Assembly: GCA_017547805.1 (NCBI GenBank)
Contig: JAFYOR010000107.1
Coordinates: 1 to 54,465 of the forward strand
Direction: 5' to 3'
From: Clostridia bacterium
Lineage (GTDB): Bacteria > Bacillota > Clostridia > Christensenellales > Aristaeellaceae
Length of the DNA stretch: 54,465 nucleotides
The notes under the pieces were generated by a model, which saw nothing but the letters and a program-made list of their open reading frames with translations, searched no databases and was not told the DNA's origin. This document shows positions 24,470-32,104 of this stretch, piece by piece; positions within the stretch are counted from its first letter, which is position 1, and every line of letters starts with the position of its first letter. A program made the position numbers and the translations under genes.

Positions 24470-24640
24470 CAGGGGCTGCCGCCCCTGAAACCCTGCCTGA
24501 GGGATATCATCCCTCAGACTCCCTTCATCGCTTCGCGCATTCTTCTCGTCGCTTTGGGTACGTTGGGGCGTCTGCCCCAAACCCCGACAAGGGATTTCAT
24601 CCCTTGACCCTTCATCGCTTCGCGCATGCAAAACACGCTC
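24470..24640 (-). repeat. two tandem family B modules between cinA and recA
   Basis: Sense orientation after cinA: GCGCGAAGCGATGAAGGGTC, AAGGGATGAAATCCCTT hairpin, TTGGGGCAGACGCCCCAA hairpin; then again GCGCGAAGCGATGAAGGGAG, TGAGGGATGATATCCCTCA hairpin, AGGGGCGGCAGCCCCT hairpin. The last hairpin ends at the recA Shine-Dalgarno. Confidence 0.85.
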
Positions 24641-24646
24641 GGCGGG

Positions 24647-25156
24647 TTATTCGTATTTCTTCGCTGCGGCAAGCGCCAGTTCAAGGACGCTAAGCACCGC
24701 CTGCTTCCGAACCTGCTGCCGGCTGCCGGAAAGGTTCAGCTTCCTGATCTGCGTTCCATGCTTTGACGCACAGGCGACATACACCAGCCCGACCGGCTTT
24801 TCCGCCGTTCCGCCGCCGGGGCCCGCGATGCCGGTCGTCGCCAGCGCAATATCCGCGCCGCTCTTCGCGCGCAGGCCTTCGGACATCTCCCGCGCCGTTT
24901 CCTCGCTCACCGCGCCATGCGCAGCCAGCGTTTCTTCCTTCACGCCGCAGAATTTCACCTTCGCTTCGTTTGCGTAGGTAACGTGTGCTTCGCCGAGCGC
25001 GGCGGAAATGCCGGGGTAATTCACCAGCGTTCCCGCGACGAGACCGCCGGTGCAGCTCTCCGCCGTGGTCACGGTCAGCCCGCGCTCAACCAGCAGATCG
25101 CCCAGCGTATTCACCAACGCGTCGGTTTCTTCGCGCAGCATATCGTCCATCATCAT
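24647..25156 (-). CDS. CinA C-terminal domain protein (nicotinamide-nucleotide amidohydrolase)
   Basis: A 169-residue stand-alone CinA_C (PncC-type) protein: TTAESCTGGLVAGTLVNYPG, VSEETAREMSEGLRAKSGAD and ATTGIAGPGGGTAEKPVGLV. PncC converts nicotinamide mononucleotide to nicotinic acid mononucleotide in pyridine salvage. The N-terminal MoeA-like half of full CinA is absent. The ATG overlaps the stop of pgsA by 4 bases. The order rimO-pgsA-cinA-recA is a common Firmicutes cluster. Confidence 0.92.
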   Translation of the reverse strand: MMMDDMLREETDALVNTLGDLLVERGLTVTTAESCTGGLVAGTLVNYPGISAALGEAHVTYANEAKVKFCGVKEETLAAHGAVSEETAREMSEGLRAKSGADIALATTGIAGPGGGTAEKPVGLVYVACASKHGTQIRKLNLSGSRQQVRKQAVLSVLELALAAAKKYE

Positions 25157-25755
25157 TTTGCGCCTCCCAGCACAGCCCTGTTCTGCCAGACGTACTCAAC
25201 CATGGAGTACAGCGTCATCACCGCAGCCGCAAGCATCAGCAGGAAGCTGGCAACGCTCAGCACTGTGCCAACGACCGCAAACAGCGCCGGAAGAAGCGAA
25301 AGCAGCCTGAGCACCTCCGGCAGGATCGTCAGGGTGATGGCCAGCGCCATCTGCAGCACCGTCTTGATCTTGCCGCTCATGCCCGCAGCAATCACGTGTC
25401 CCTGCTCCACAGCCACAAGGCGCAGGCCGGACACCACAAACTCACGCGCAATGAAAATGATGCACGCCGCGGCATTCAGGCGGCCCATCGCGCAGAGCAT
25501 GATAAACGCCGTATGCGTCAGCAGCTTATCGGCGATGGGATCCATGAACTTGCCGAAATTGGTGATCAGGTTATGCTTGCGCGCGATCTTGCCGTCGAAC
25601 AGATCCGTCAGCGACGCCGCAACAAACGCGATCAGCGCCAGCCAGTCAAGCCCCAGCGCAAGCAGCACCAGATACACCGGCACCAACGCGATGCGCAGCA
25701 TCGTGAGCTTGTTGGGAAGATTCATCTCCGCAAAAAAGGCGATCATCTTCTTCAT
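25153..25755 (-). CDS. pgsA: CDP-diacylglycerol-glycerol-3-phosphate 3-phosphatidyltransferase
   Basis: A 200-residue membrane enzyme that makes phosphatidylglycerophosphate, the first step to phosphatidylglycerol. The CDP-alcohol phosphotransferase signature is complete: D in DLFDGKIAR, then G and two D in NFGKFMDPIADK. The N-terminal NLPNKLTMLRI is typical. Overlaps rimO by 4 bases and cinA by 4 bases. Confidence 0.95.
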   Translation of the reverse strand: MKKMIAFFAEMNLPNKLTMLRIALVPVYLVLLALGLDWLALIAFVAASLTDLFDGKIARKHNLITNFGKFMDPIADKLLTHTAFIMLCAMGRLNAAACIIFIAREFVVSGLRLVAVEQGHVIAAGMSGKIKTVLQMALAITLTILPEVLRLLSLLPALFAVVGTVLSVASFLLMLAAAVMTLYSMVEYVWQNRAVLGGAK

Positions 25756-27062
25756 ACGCGCTCTCCCATCAGGTCATAGGCTTTCGCCGAAGTGATTTTC
25801 ACGTCAACAAAGCTGCCGATTTCAATCGGCTCCTCGCTGCCAAAGTAGATATTGCCGTCGGTTTCCGGCGCTTCAAACTCGCTGCGGCCGACATAGCGAT
25901 TGCCGCGCTTGCGCTCCACCAGCACGCGGCAGGTCGTGCCCACTCGCTCTCGGTTGAGTTCAAGGGAGATCCGGTGCTGCGCGGTCATCAGCTCGTCATA
26001 GCGCGCCTGCTTGATCTCTTCCTCCACCTGACCGTCCATGAGCTCCGCGACGGTGCCCTCCTCCGGGGAGAAGGTGAACGCGCCCATGCGGCCAAAGCGG
26101 GTTTCCTTCACGAAGTCCATGAGCTCCGCGAACTCCTCGTCCGTTTCGCCCGGGAAGCCGACCATCAGCGTCGTGCGCAGCATCATGCCGCGCGCCTTGA
26201 ACTTTTCGCACACCTCGCGGATATGCTCGGTCGTGTCGCTTCTATGCATGTCGTCCAGCACGCGCTGGTTGATGTGCTGCATCGGCAGATCGAGGTACTT
26301 ACAGACGTTGGGCAGCTTAGCAATGGTGTCAAGCAGCTTATCATTCACGCGCTCGGGATAGCAGTAGAGCGTGCGCAGCCATTCAACGCCCGGAATCGCA
26401 GCGATTTCCTCGATCAGCTCCGGCAGCTTGCTCTCCCCGCCCAGATCCGTGCCGTAGCGCGTAGTATCCTGAGAGATGAGGATAAATTCCTTCACACCCT
26501 CAGCCGCGAGCTTCTTGACTTCCGCGATGATGTCCGTCCTCGGACGGCTGCGGTAGCCGCCGCGGATCAGCGGAATCGCGCAGTAGGAGCAGCAGTTATC
26601 GCAGCCCTCGCCGATGCGGATATACGCGCTGTACTTGGGCGTGGTCAGCACGCGGCCAAACTCGCGGAAGCGTCCGTCGTCATCGACGTACACCGGGCGC
26701 TTGCCGCCCATCGCTTCCGCAATTGCCTGATCGAGCTTGTCGTATTCATTGACGCCCATGATCGCGTCGACCTCCGGCATCTCCTGCTCGATGGCCTCGG
26801 GATAGCGCTGCGCAAAGCAGCCGGTGGCGATCAGCAGGCGGCACTTGCCGGTCTGCTTATACTCCGCCATCTCAAAGATGGTGGAAATCGCCTCTTCCTT
26901 TGCCGGCTGGATGAAGCCGCAGGTGTTGACGATGATGACCTCAGCCTTCGCCGGGTCGGCGACGATCTGATAGCCGCGCTCCTTGAGGAAGCCGAGCGCC
27001 TGCTCGGAGTCCACGCGGTTTTTAGAGCATCCAAGAGAAATGAGTCCAACTGTCGTTGCCAA
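25752..27062 (-). CDS. rimO: ribosomal protein S12 methylthiotransferase RimO
   Basis: A 436-residue radical-SAM enzyme that methylthiolates Asp of ribosomal protein S12. N-terminal UPF0004 domain Cys residues are in SLGCSKNRVDSE, VNTCGFI and ATGCFAQR; the radical SAM cluster is CDNCCSYCAIP; a TRAM domain closes the protein. The start is a TTG (MATTVGLISLGC) seven bases after AGGAG; the GTG further upstream overlaps that site. The promoter lies at 27191-27219. Confidence 0.96.
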   Translation of the reverse strand: MATTVGLISLGCSKNRVDSEQALGFLKERGYQIVADPAKAEVIIVNTCGFIQPAKEEAISTIFEMAEYKQTGKCRLLIATGCFAQRYPEAIEQEMPEVDAIMGVNEYDKLDQAIAEAMGGKRPVYVDDDGRFREFGRVLTTPKYSAYIRIGEGCDNCCSYCAIPLIRGGYRSRPRTDIIAEVKKLAAEGVKEFILISQDTTRYGTDLGGESKLPELIEEIAAIPGVEWLRTLYCYPERVNDKLLDTIAKLPNVCKYLDLPMQHINQRVLDDMHRSDTTEHIREVCEKFKARGMMLRTTLMVGFPGETDEEFAELMDFVKETRFGRMGAFTFSPEEGTVAELMDGQVEEEIKQARYDELMTAQHRISLELNRERVGTTCRVLVERKRGNRYVGRSEFEAPETDGNIYFGSEEPIEIGSFVDVKITSAKAYDLMGERV

Positions 27063-27190
27063 TGCGATTCTCCTCACTATATGCGTCGGGGCAATGCCCT
27101 GAAAAGCAAAATGTCACGAATACATTTTATCATGCCCGTCATGCAAATACAAGCAAAAGGAGATGGTAAATTCGCCGCTTTGCGTTTCCC

Positions 27191-27219
27191 ATTATAACAC
27201 AGATTCAGAAAAATACAAG
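27191..27219 (-). promoter_or_regulatory. promoter of the rimO operon
   Basis: Minus-strand TTGTAT, 16 bases, TATAAT with an extended -10 (TGTTATAAT). The -35 is weak. Confidence 0.55.
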
Positions 27220-27239
27220 AACATTTGTTCGCGTTTCTT

Positions 27240-27605
27240 TCATTCTTTGTCGGATAGTTCCGGCCAGAACCAATGCAGATGGATTGGTTTTTCATTCAGG
27301 CATTCCATCGCCTGCTCTATATGCCTGTTTGCTTTTTCAAGCAGTGCCCGGGCATGAAGCAGCTCGCTGTCATTTTTTGCATTTGGATAGAGTATTGACG
27401 TGGATTCATCTGTGAGCGCATCAAGAGAAACACCCATTCCCTTCGCAAGAAGAACAGCATTTTCCAATGAAAGCTTTGTTTTTCCTTTCTCAATCCTGCC
27501 AATCGTCTCTGTGCTCAAACGCGTCCTGTCCGCTAGCTGCTGCTGTGTCATATTCATCTGCCTTCGATACTGAGTCACTTTTTCTCCCAACAACTTGTAA
27601 TCCAT
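27240..27605 (-). CDS. XRE-family HTH regulator
   Basis: A 121-residue protein with an N-terminal helix-turn-helix of the Cro/C1 type (LGEKVTQYRRQMNMTQQQLA, TETIGRIEKGKTKLSLENAV) and a ~50-residue helical tail. It is divergent from a second XRE gene across 108 bases containing an inverted repeat. Base composition is lower in GC than surrounding genes, hinting at transfer. Target genes are unknown. Confidence 0.82.
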   Translation of the reverse strand: MDYKLLGEKVTQYRRQMNMTQQQLADRTRLSTETIGRIEKGKTKLSLENAVLLAKGMGVSLDALTDESTSILYPNAKNDSELLHARALLEKANRHIEQAMECLNEKPIHLHWFWPELSDKE

Positions 27606-27648
27606 CGTTATTCCCCCTTTTCTTCAGTATACATCTCTCTTTTCGAAT

Positions 27649-27666
27649 TGTCTATCTTCGTAGACA
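27649..27666. promoter_or_regulatory. candidate operator between divergent XRE genes
   Basis: Perfect inverted repeat TGTCTA-TCTTCG-TAGACA in the 108-base divergent intergenic region, in the position expected for a regulator binding site. Confidence 0.45.
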
Positions 27667-27713
27667 TTTCTTACTCTGCATCGCTTTACACTATGGATAA
27701 AGGGTGTGAAAAC

Positions 27714-27950
27714 ATGCAGTTGGATTATATCAGTCTCGGGAAAGCGATCCGAAGCCTGCGTATTGCGCAGAACTGGTCGCAGGAAGTGCTCAGTGGTTTA
27801 TCAGATATTCCGCGCAGCCATCTCTCCGCCATCGAAACCGGCAGTAAAAAAGCCAATCTCGACACATTAGGAAAGATCGCAGCCGCATTTGATATGCCAC
27901 TGAGCGAACTGATCCGAAAAGCGGAAGAACTGAAATCGAATAACGAATAA
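27714..27950 (+). CDS. small XRE-family HTH regulator
   Basis: A 78-residue protein that is essentially one Cro/C1 helix-turn-helix: LGKAIRSLRIAQNWSQEVLS, IPRSHLSAIETGSKKANLDT and a short tail. Upstream AAAGGG is nine bases from the ATG; two earlier in-frame ATGs are possible. Divergent partner of the gene at 27240. A perfect terminator follows. Confidence 0.82.
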   Translation: MQLDYISLGKAIRSLRIAQNWSQEVLSGLSDIPRSHLSAIETGSKKANLDTLGKIAAAFDMPLSELIRKAEELKSNNE

Positions 27951-27983
27951 AAGAACCGCTTTATCTGCCGCGGTTCTTTTGTA
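27949..27983 (+). terminator. terminator of the small XRE gene
   Basis: AAAAGAACCGC with GCGGTTCTTTT, a perfect 11-base stem overlapping the stop codon. Confidence 0.88.
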
Positions 27984-28011
27984 TTATCCTGAGTAATTGT
28001 AAATCACAAAT

Positions 28012-28040
28012 AAAGGCTCTGCGTCAATGCGCAGAGCTTT
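28012..28040 (-). terminator. terminator of the VanZ-like gene
   Basis: AAAGGCTCTGCG with CGCAGAGCTTT; minus-strand continuation TTTATTTG. Confidence 0.65.
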
Positions 28041-28099
28041 CTTTATTCTCGCTGATTCTCTTCATGCTTGATCCAGATTATGACATGTCTGCCTCGGCT

Positions 28100-28507
28100 T
28101 CATCTTTTCACTTTTCTCTTTTTCATCAACCAGCAAAAAAGCATCACGATCAGCCGGTATGCCGTATACGCCGCAAAGAACGCCACAACGCCGTACAGTC
28201 CAGCAACGACATCGCCAAAGTCCATCTCGCCCGTGCCGGAAATGCGCTGACCGATTTCAATGGCAAAGCCAAACACCGTCATCACCGTAAAGACATAGAT
28301 GAAGGAAATCGCCGTTACGCTCCACTTAGCCAGCCGGACAAACACAAACTGAACGACGAAAAACAGCATCATCCCCAGCACAAGCATCACGGCAAAATGC
28401 ATTTCCTTATCGCCAAATCTCAGTTCAAAGCCGTCGTTGAGGCGCATCAGGGTATCATGCACATGCGCCATGAGGACAGTCAGCTCCCGAAGAAGCATTT
28501 CAAACAT
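28100..28507 (-). CDS. VanZ-like membrane protein
   Basis: A 135-residue protein with about three membrane segments and a basic C terminus. The stretch FGFAIEIGQRISGTGEMDFGD-VVAGLYG resembles the VanZ-family core (ExxQ...D.gD...N..G), but the Asn is replaced, so the assignment is tentative. VanZ relatives influence resistance to glycopeptides; nothing here links it to resistance. Independent terminator at 28012. Confidence 0.55.
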   Translation of the reverse strand: MFEMLLRELTVLMAHVHDTLMRLNDGFELRFGDKEMHFAVMLVLGMMLFFVVQFVFVRLAKWSVTAISFIYVFTVMTVFGFAIEIGQRISGTGEMDFGDVVAGLYGVVAFFAAYTAYRLIVMLFCWLMKKRKVKR

Positions 28508-28551
28508 ATGTTTTCTCCTTATTCATCGAATTGATGGTTTTCCATAAATAA

Positions 28552-28583
28552 CGAAAGAGGAACGCTTTTGCGTTCCTCTTTCG
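28552..28583 (-). terminator. terminator of glyS
   Basis: Perfect 14-base stem CGAAAGAGGAACGC with GCGTTCCTCTTTCG around four bases, just after the glyS stop codon; followed by TTATTT on the minus strand. Confidence 0.8.
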
Positions 28584-28589
28584 CAATGA

Positions 28590-29972
28590 TTAATATTCGA
28601 TCTTCTTGGCGATATACGCAACGAGGTCGTCGATATGAACCTTCTCCTGCTGCATGGTATCGCGGTCGCGGACGGTGACGATGCCCGTTTCCGGGGTATC
28701 GAAGTCGACGGTCACGCAGTACGGCGTGCCGATCTCGTCCTGACGGCGGTAGCGCTTGCCGATGGAGCCCGGCTCGTCGTAGTCGACCATGAAGTGCTTG
28801 GAGAGCATCTCGTAGACCTCGGTCGCCTTCGCGCCCAGCTTGTTCTTCTGCAGCGGGAGCACCGCGCACTTGAACGGCGCCAGCGCCGGATGCAGGTGCA
28901 GCACGTTGCGCACGTCGCCGCCCTCCAGCTCCTGCTCCTCGTACGCGTTGCACAGGAACGCCAGCACCATGCGGTCAACGCCCAGAGACGGCTCGATGCA
29001 GTACGGGATGAACTTCTCGTTCGTCACCGGATCCATGTACTCCATGCCCTTGCCGGAGTGATCCTGATGCTGCTTGAGGTCGTAGTCGGTGCGGTCGGCG
29101 ATGCCCCAGAGCTCGCCCCAGCCAAACGGGAACAGATACTCAAAGTCGGTGGTCGCCTTGGAGTAGAACGCGAGCTTCTCCGGCTCATGGTCGCGCAGTC
29201 GCAGGCTCTCCTCCTTGATGCCAAGGCCGAGCAGCCAGTCGCGGCAGAAGGAACGCCAGTAGTTAAACCACTCAAGGTCCTCGCCCGGCTTGCAGAAGAA
29301 CTCCAGCTCCATCTGCTCAAACTCGCGCACGCGGAAGATGAAGTTGCCCGGGGTGATCTCGTTGCGGAAGGACTTGCCGATCTGCGCGATGCCGGCCGGC
29401 AGCTTCTTGCGGGTGGAGCGCATGACGTTATTGAAGTTGACGAAGATGCCCTGCGCGGTCTCCGGACGCAGATAGATCTCGTTGGTGGAGTTCTCGGTCA
29501 CGCCCGCATGGGTCTTGAACATGAGGTTGAACTGACGGATACCGGTGAAATCCTTCTTGCCGCAGGTCGGGCAGACGAGATCGGCATGGTCGTTAATGAA
29601 CGCCTCAAGCTCCGCGTTGGTCCAGCCGTCGCCGGTCTCCGCGCCCTGCGTATAGTCCTCGATCAGCTTGTCCGCGCGGAAGCGGGCCTTGCAGGCCTTG
29701 CAGTCCATGAGCGGATCGTTGAAGCCGCCGACGTGGCCGGAAGCCACCCAAACCTCGCGGTTCATCAGGATCGCGGCGTCAAGACCGACGTTGTACTTGT
29801 TCTCCTGAACGAACTTCTTCCACCAGGCCTTCTTGACGTTGTTCTTGAATTCAACGCCCAGCGGGCCGTAGTCCCAGCTGTTCGCCAGACCGCCGTAGAT
29901 TTCGCTGCCCGGGAAGATGAAGCCGCGGCCCTTGCACAGGGCGACGACCTTGTCCATGGTGATGTTTGCCAT
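28590..29972 (-). CDS. glyS: glycine-tRNA ligase (single-chain, homodimeric type)
   Basis: A 460-residue class II aminoacyl-tRNA synthetase charging tRNA-Gly. [20 protein letters not shown] near the N terminus, motif 2 [21 protein letters not shown], motif 3 [11 protein letters not shown] and a C-terminal anticodon-binding domain are clear. CKACKARF and CPTCGKKDF may bind zinc. The ATG start has AGGAG nine bases upstream; the frame continues upstream without a start of similar quality. Controlled by the T-box leader at 30123-30292. Confidence 0.96.
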   Translation of the reverse strand: MANITMDKVVALCKGRGFIFPGSEIYGGLANSWDYGPLGVEFKNNVKKAWWKKFVQENKYNVGLDAAILMNREVWVASGHVGGFNDPLMDCKACKARFRADKLIEDYTQGAETGDGWTNAELEAFINDHADLVCPTCGKKDFTGIRQFNLMFKTHAGVTENSTNEIYLRPETAQGIFVNFNNVMRSTRKKLPAGIAQIGKSFRNEITPGNFIFRVREFEQMELEFFCKPGEDLEWFNYWRSFCRDWLLGLGIKEESLRLRDHEPEKLAFYSKATTDFEYLFPFGWGELWGIADRTDYDLKQHQDHSGKGMEYMDPVTNEKFIPYCIEPSLGVDRMVLAFLCNAYEEQELEGGDVRNVLHLHPALAPFKCAVLPLQKNKLGAKATEVYEMLSKHFMVDYDEPGSIGKRYRRQDEIGTPYCVTVDFDTPETGIVTVRDRDTMQQEKVHIDDLVAYIAKKIEY

Positions 29973-30122
29973 GATGATACTCTCCTTATCCTTGACTGCG
30001 ATATATTTCCACACGAAGATCCTGTGTCTGCGGGCACAGCCAAAGGGCTTATCGCTCGCCCTTTGGAAACCTTCTCTCGCCAAAAAGAAAGGGTTTTAAT
30101 CGCCGCGTTCGGGTTTTTTTCT

Positions 30123-30292
30123 AAACAAAAGAACCGCGCAAAGACACGCCCCGAATCCGTTCTTCACATGGATTCAAGGGACGAAAGTTGCCTTCCGCGG
30201 TTCCACCCTTGTTGACGCGCAATGCGCGCCCTCTTTTATATGCTTTTCATTCGTCCGCTCCGGGCTGCCAACCCCTTCATTGCAAACAGTAT
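30123..30292 (-). promoter_or_regulatory. T-box leader of glyS with its terminator
   Basis: The T-box sequence AAGGGTGGAACCGCGG and the pairing CCCTT define the antiterminator; UGGA would pair with the UCCA end of bacterial tRNA-Gly (discriminator U). The alternative terminator runs from GAACCGCG (30197-30204) to CGCGGTTC (30131-30138) with an inner stem CGTCCC/GAATCC against GGATTC/GGGGCG and ends in TTTTGTTT. Uncharged tRNA-Gly should allow read-through into glyS. Only about 80 bases lie between the predicted transcript start and the antiterminator, so stem I is unusually short; a GGC triplet occurs in a small hairpin there. Confidence 0.88.
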
Positions 30293-30296
30293 GGTC

Positions 30297-30325
30297 ATCA
30301 TACTAAAAAGGAGCGTTTTTGTCAA
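30297..30325 (-). promoter_or_regulatory. glyS promoter
   Basis: Consensus TTGACA, 17 bases, TATGAT on the minus strand, immediately upstream of the T-box leader. Confidence 0.88.
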
Positions 30326-30521
30326 GCGCAAGCACGCTTTTTCAGCAAATTCATCGCTTTCTTCCTGTCATTTCCGCAACGCATGTGATACCATTTTCAT
30401 ACGCGCTGACCGTTTTTTCCATCCGACAAGAATGTCCGGTTAAAAACAGTCCCATTCCCGCTTTGTGTCGTTGTTTCCGGCATGCAACTGCGCTATCCTC
30501 ATCGTGAAAGGAGAACCAACC

Positions 30522-31115
30522 ATGGATCAAAAGAAGATTGGCGCTTTCCTTAAAGCGCTGCGTAAGGAAAAAGCGCTCACGCAGGAAGGACTCGCGCAGC
30601 ATCTGCATGTGTCCGCCAGAACGGTTTCCCGCTGGGAAACGGGAAGCAACATGCCCGACATCAGCCTGCTCATCGAAATCGCGGAGTTCTACGACGTGAG
30701 CATACCGGAAATTGTCGCCGGAGAAAGGAAGAACGAAGCAATGAACGAAGAAACCAGAGAAGTTGCCAGAACGCTGTCTGAATATGCAGAAAACGACAAG
30801 GAACTCCTGCTGCGGAAGATCCGGGGCGAAAGCATTATAGGCGTGTGTTCGCTGGCAGTATATGCCCTGCTCGATCTCACAGGGCTTGCGCTGAAAAACG
30901 ATTTTCTCAGCAGTCTATCCACACTCAGCCTGACGCTTGTTGCCGTCACAACGATGATCATTCCTCTGTATGCCACCGGCCTGCTGAGCAAACTTGAAAA
31001 GAAGCGGAAGCCGATTCGACTGCCGCTGCCCGCCAAACTGCTGCTTGCTGCTGTCAGCGGCTATGCTTTCGCCTGGCTTCTTAAACTCATGTTTTCCCTC
31101 CTGCCGCTGGGCTGA
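30522..31115 (+). CDS. XRE-family regulator with membrane-associated C terminus
   Basis: A 197-residue protein. N-terminal Cro/C1 helix-turn-helix (IGAFLKALRKEKALTQEGLA, ARTVSRWETGSNMPDISLLI) is followed by a linker and, from about residue 105, three hydrophobic segments (SIIGVCSLAVYALLDLTGLA, LSLTLVAVTTMIIPLYATGL, LLLAAVSGYAFAWLLKLMF). This layout is common in Firmicutes regulators that may respond to membrane signals. ATG start with AAAGGAG nine bases upstream. Divergent from glyS. Confidence 0.85.
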   Translation: MDQKKIGAFLKALRKEKALTQEGLAQHLHVSARTVSRWETGSNMPDISLLIEIAEFYDVSIPEIVAGERKNEAMNEETREVARTLSEYAENDKELLLRKIRGESIIGVCSLAVYALLDLTGLALKNDFLSSLSTLSLTLVAVTTMIIPLYATGLLSKLEKKRKPIRLPLPAKLLLAAVSGYAFAWLLKLMFSLLPLG

Positions 31116-31120
31116 GCCTA

Positions 31121-31744
31121 TCAGCCTTCCCGATGCTTGGGTCTTCTCCCGCTTCTTTTCATCGCCCGGGAAAGCCACGCGCCGTCCCAGAGGGTGACGT
31201 CCGTCGCCTCGGCCAGCTCCTTCGCCCCGCGCGTAAACTCCCCGGGGCAGATCACCGCCGCGCGGTCGCAGCCGTAAAACTGCGCCGCAGCGTACGCCTC
31301 CTGCACGGCATAGTTGCCGACCGAGCCTTCGTAGTTTTTGCACTGGATCGCGTAGGAAATTCCGTTGCGCTCGGCAAGCACGTCCGCGCCCTGATCGCCG
31401 CTGCCCTTAGTGACCTGCACTTTTTTGAAGCCGTTGTCCTTCAAAACCTCCGCGACATACGCCTCAAACTCCCCGCCGGAGAGCTTCAGGCACCGCCACG
31501 CGCGGTTCCTTCTCCCGCGCCACAGCCGCCAAAGCCGCGAAAACGGCCAGCAGATTACCCTTACCGCGAGACAGACCAGCTTCCATGCGCCCAGCAGCAA
31601 AAGCCGCACCAGCGTAAGCAGGCCGTTAATCAACGCGACGGCAAGGCTTGCGATGCCTTCGCAGAGCCAGTCGATCAGCGACAGAACAGCGTCAACAAGT
31701 CGGGCAAGAAAGCCCGGCGTTTTTTTCTTTTTCTTCTTTGCCAA
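31121..31744 (-). CDS. membrane-anchored Mrr-type restriction endonuclease-like protein
   Basis: A 207-residue protein. The C-terminal half is an Mrr_cat nuclease domain: GGEFEAYVAEVLKDNGFKKV, the catalytic D in GSGDQGADVLAER and the Q-K motif in YAIQCKNYEGSVGNYAVQE. The N-terminal half is basic (poly-Lys) followed by ~60 hydrophobic residues forming two or three membrane segments, an arrangement seen in many Firmicutes Mrr-like proteins. I prefer the TTG start (MAKKKKKK) seven bases after AGGAG. A role in cutting modified foreign DNA is inferred from Mrr; no methylase is nearby. Its upstream region is an inverted repeat element. Confidence 0.8.
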   Translation of the reverse strand: MAKKKKKKTPGFLARLVDAVLSLIDWLCEGIASLAVALINGLLTLVRLLLLGAWKLVCLAVRVICWPFSRLWRLWRGRRNRAWRCLKLSGGEFEAYVAEVLKDNGFKKVQVTKGSGDQGADVLAERNGISYAIQCKNYEGSVGNYAVQEAYAAAQFYGCDRAAVICPGEFTRGAKELAEATDVTLWDGAWLSRAMKRSGRRPKHREG

Positions 31745-31770
31745 TGATTTTCTCCTGGATTTTGAAAGCA

Positions 31771-32104
31771 GGAGACGATCGGGGAGCTCCACTCCCCGAA
31801 CCCCAGGGGAGGAGGACCAGGGGGATTTTCGATTCTCCCCCTAGGCCCTCCTCCACCACCCTTACCCCCTGCAAACGACCAGGGTTGCGACCCTGGACCC
31901 AGAGTTGTTAACCTTCTTTGCACGAAAAAGCCACATCGGTACGAAAAGCAGCTTATACGAGCCATGGGTCCAGGGAGCCCGCAGGTCCCCTGGTCGTGAG
32001 AAGGGGTGTATGGGGTGCAGGGGATCTAGAGGGGGAACCTACGAAATGTTCCCCCTCTGGTCTCCTGCCTGGGGTTTGGGGACGGAGTTCCCAATCGTCC
32101 CCTC
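31771..32104. repeat. long imperfect inverted repeat beside ispDF
   Basis: No gene. Left arm 31771-31905 and right arm 31965-32104 are diverged inverted copies of one ~135 bp hairpin-rich sequence: in each, GACGAT(C/T)GGG, CCCC(G/A)AACCCCAGG, AGGAG-ACCAG, a CCCCCT block, CGACCAGGG and CCTGGACCCA appear in the same order. A ~60 bp AT-richer core lies between. The right arm ends at the ispDF stop codon. Confidence 0.75.

Noticed and set aside
27240-27950. Prophage or integrative element
   Set aside because: Two XRE regulators alone are not enough; no integrase, attachment-site repeat or structural gene is present.
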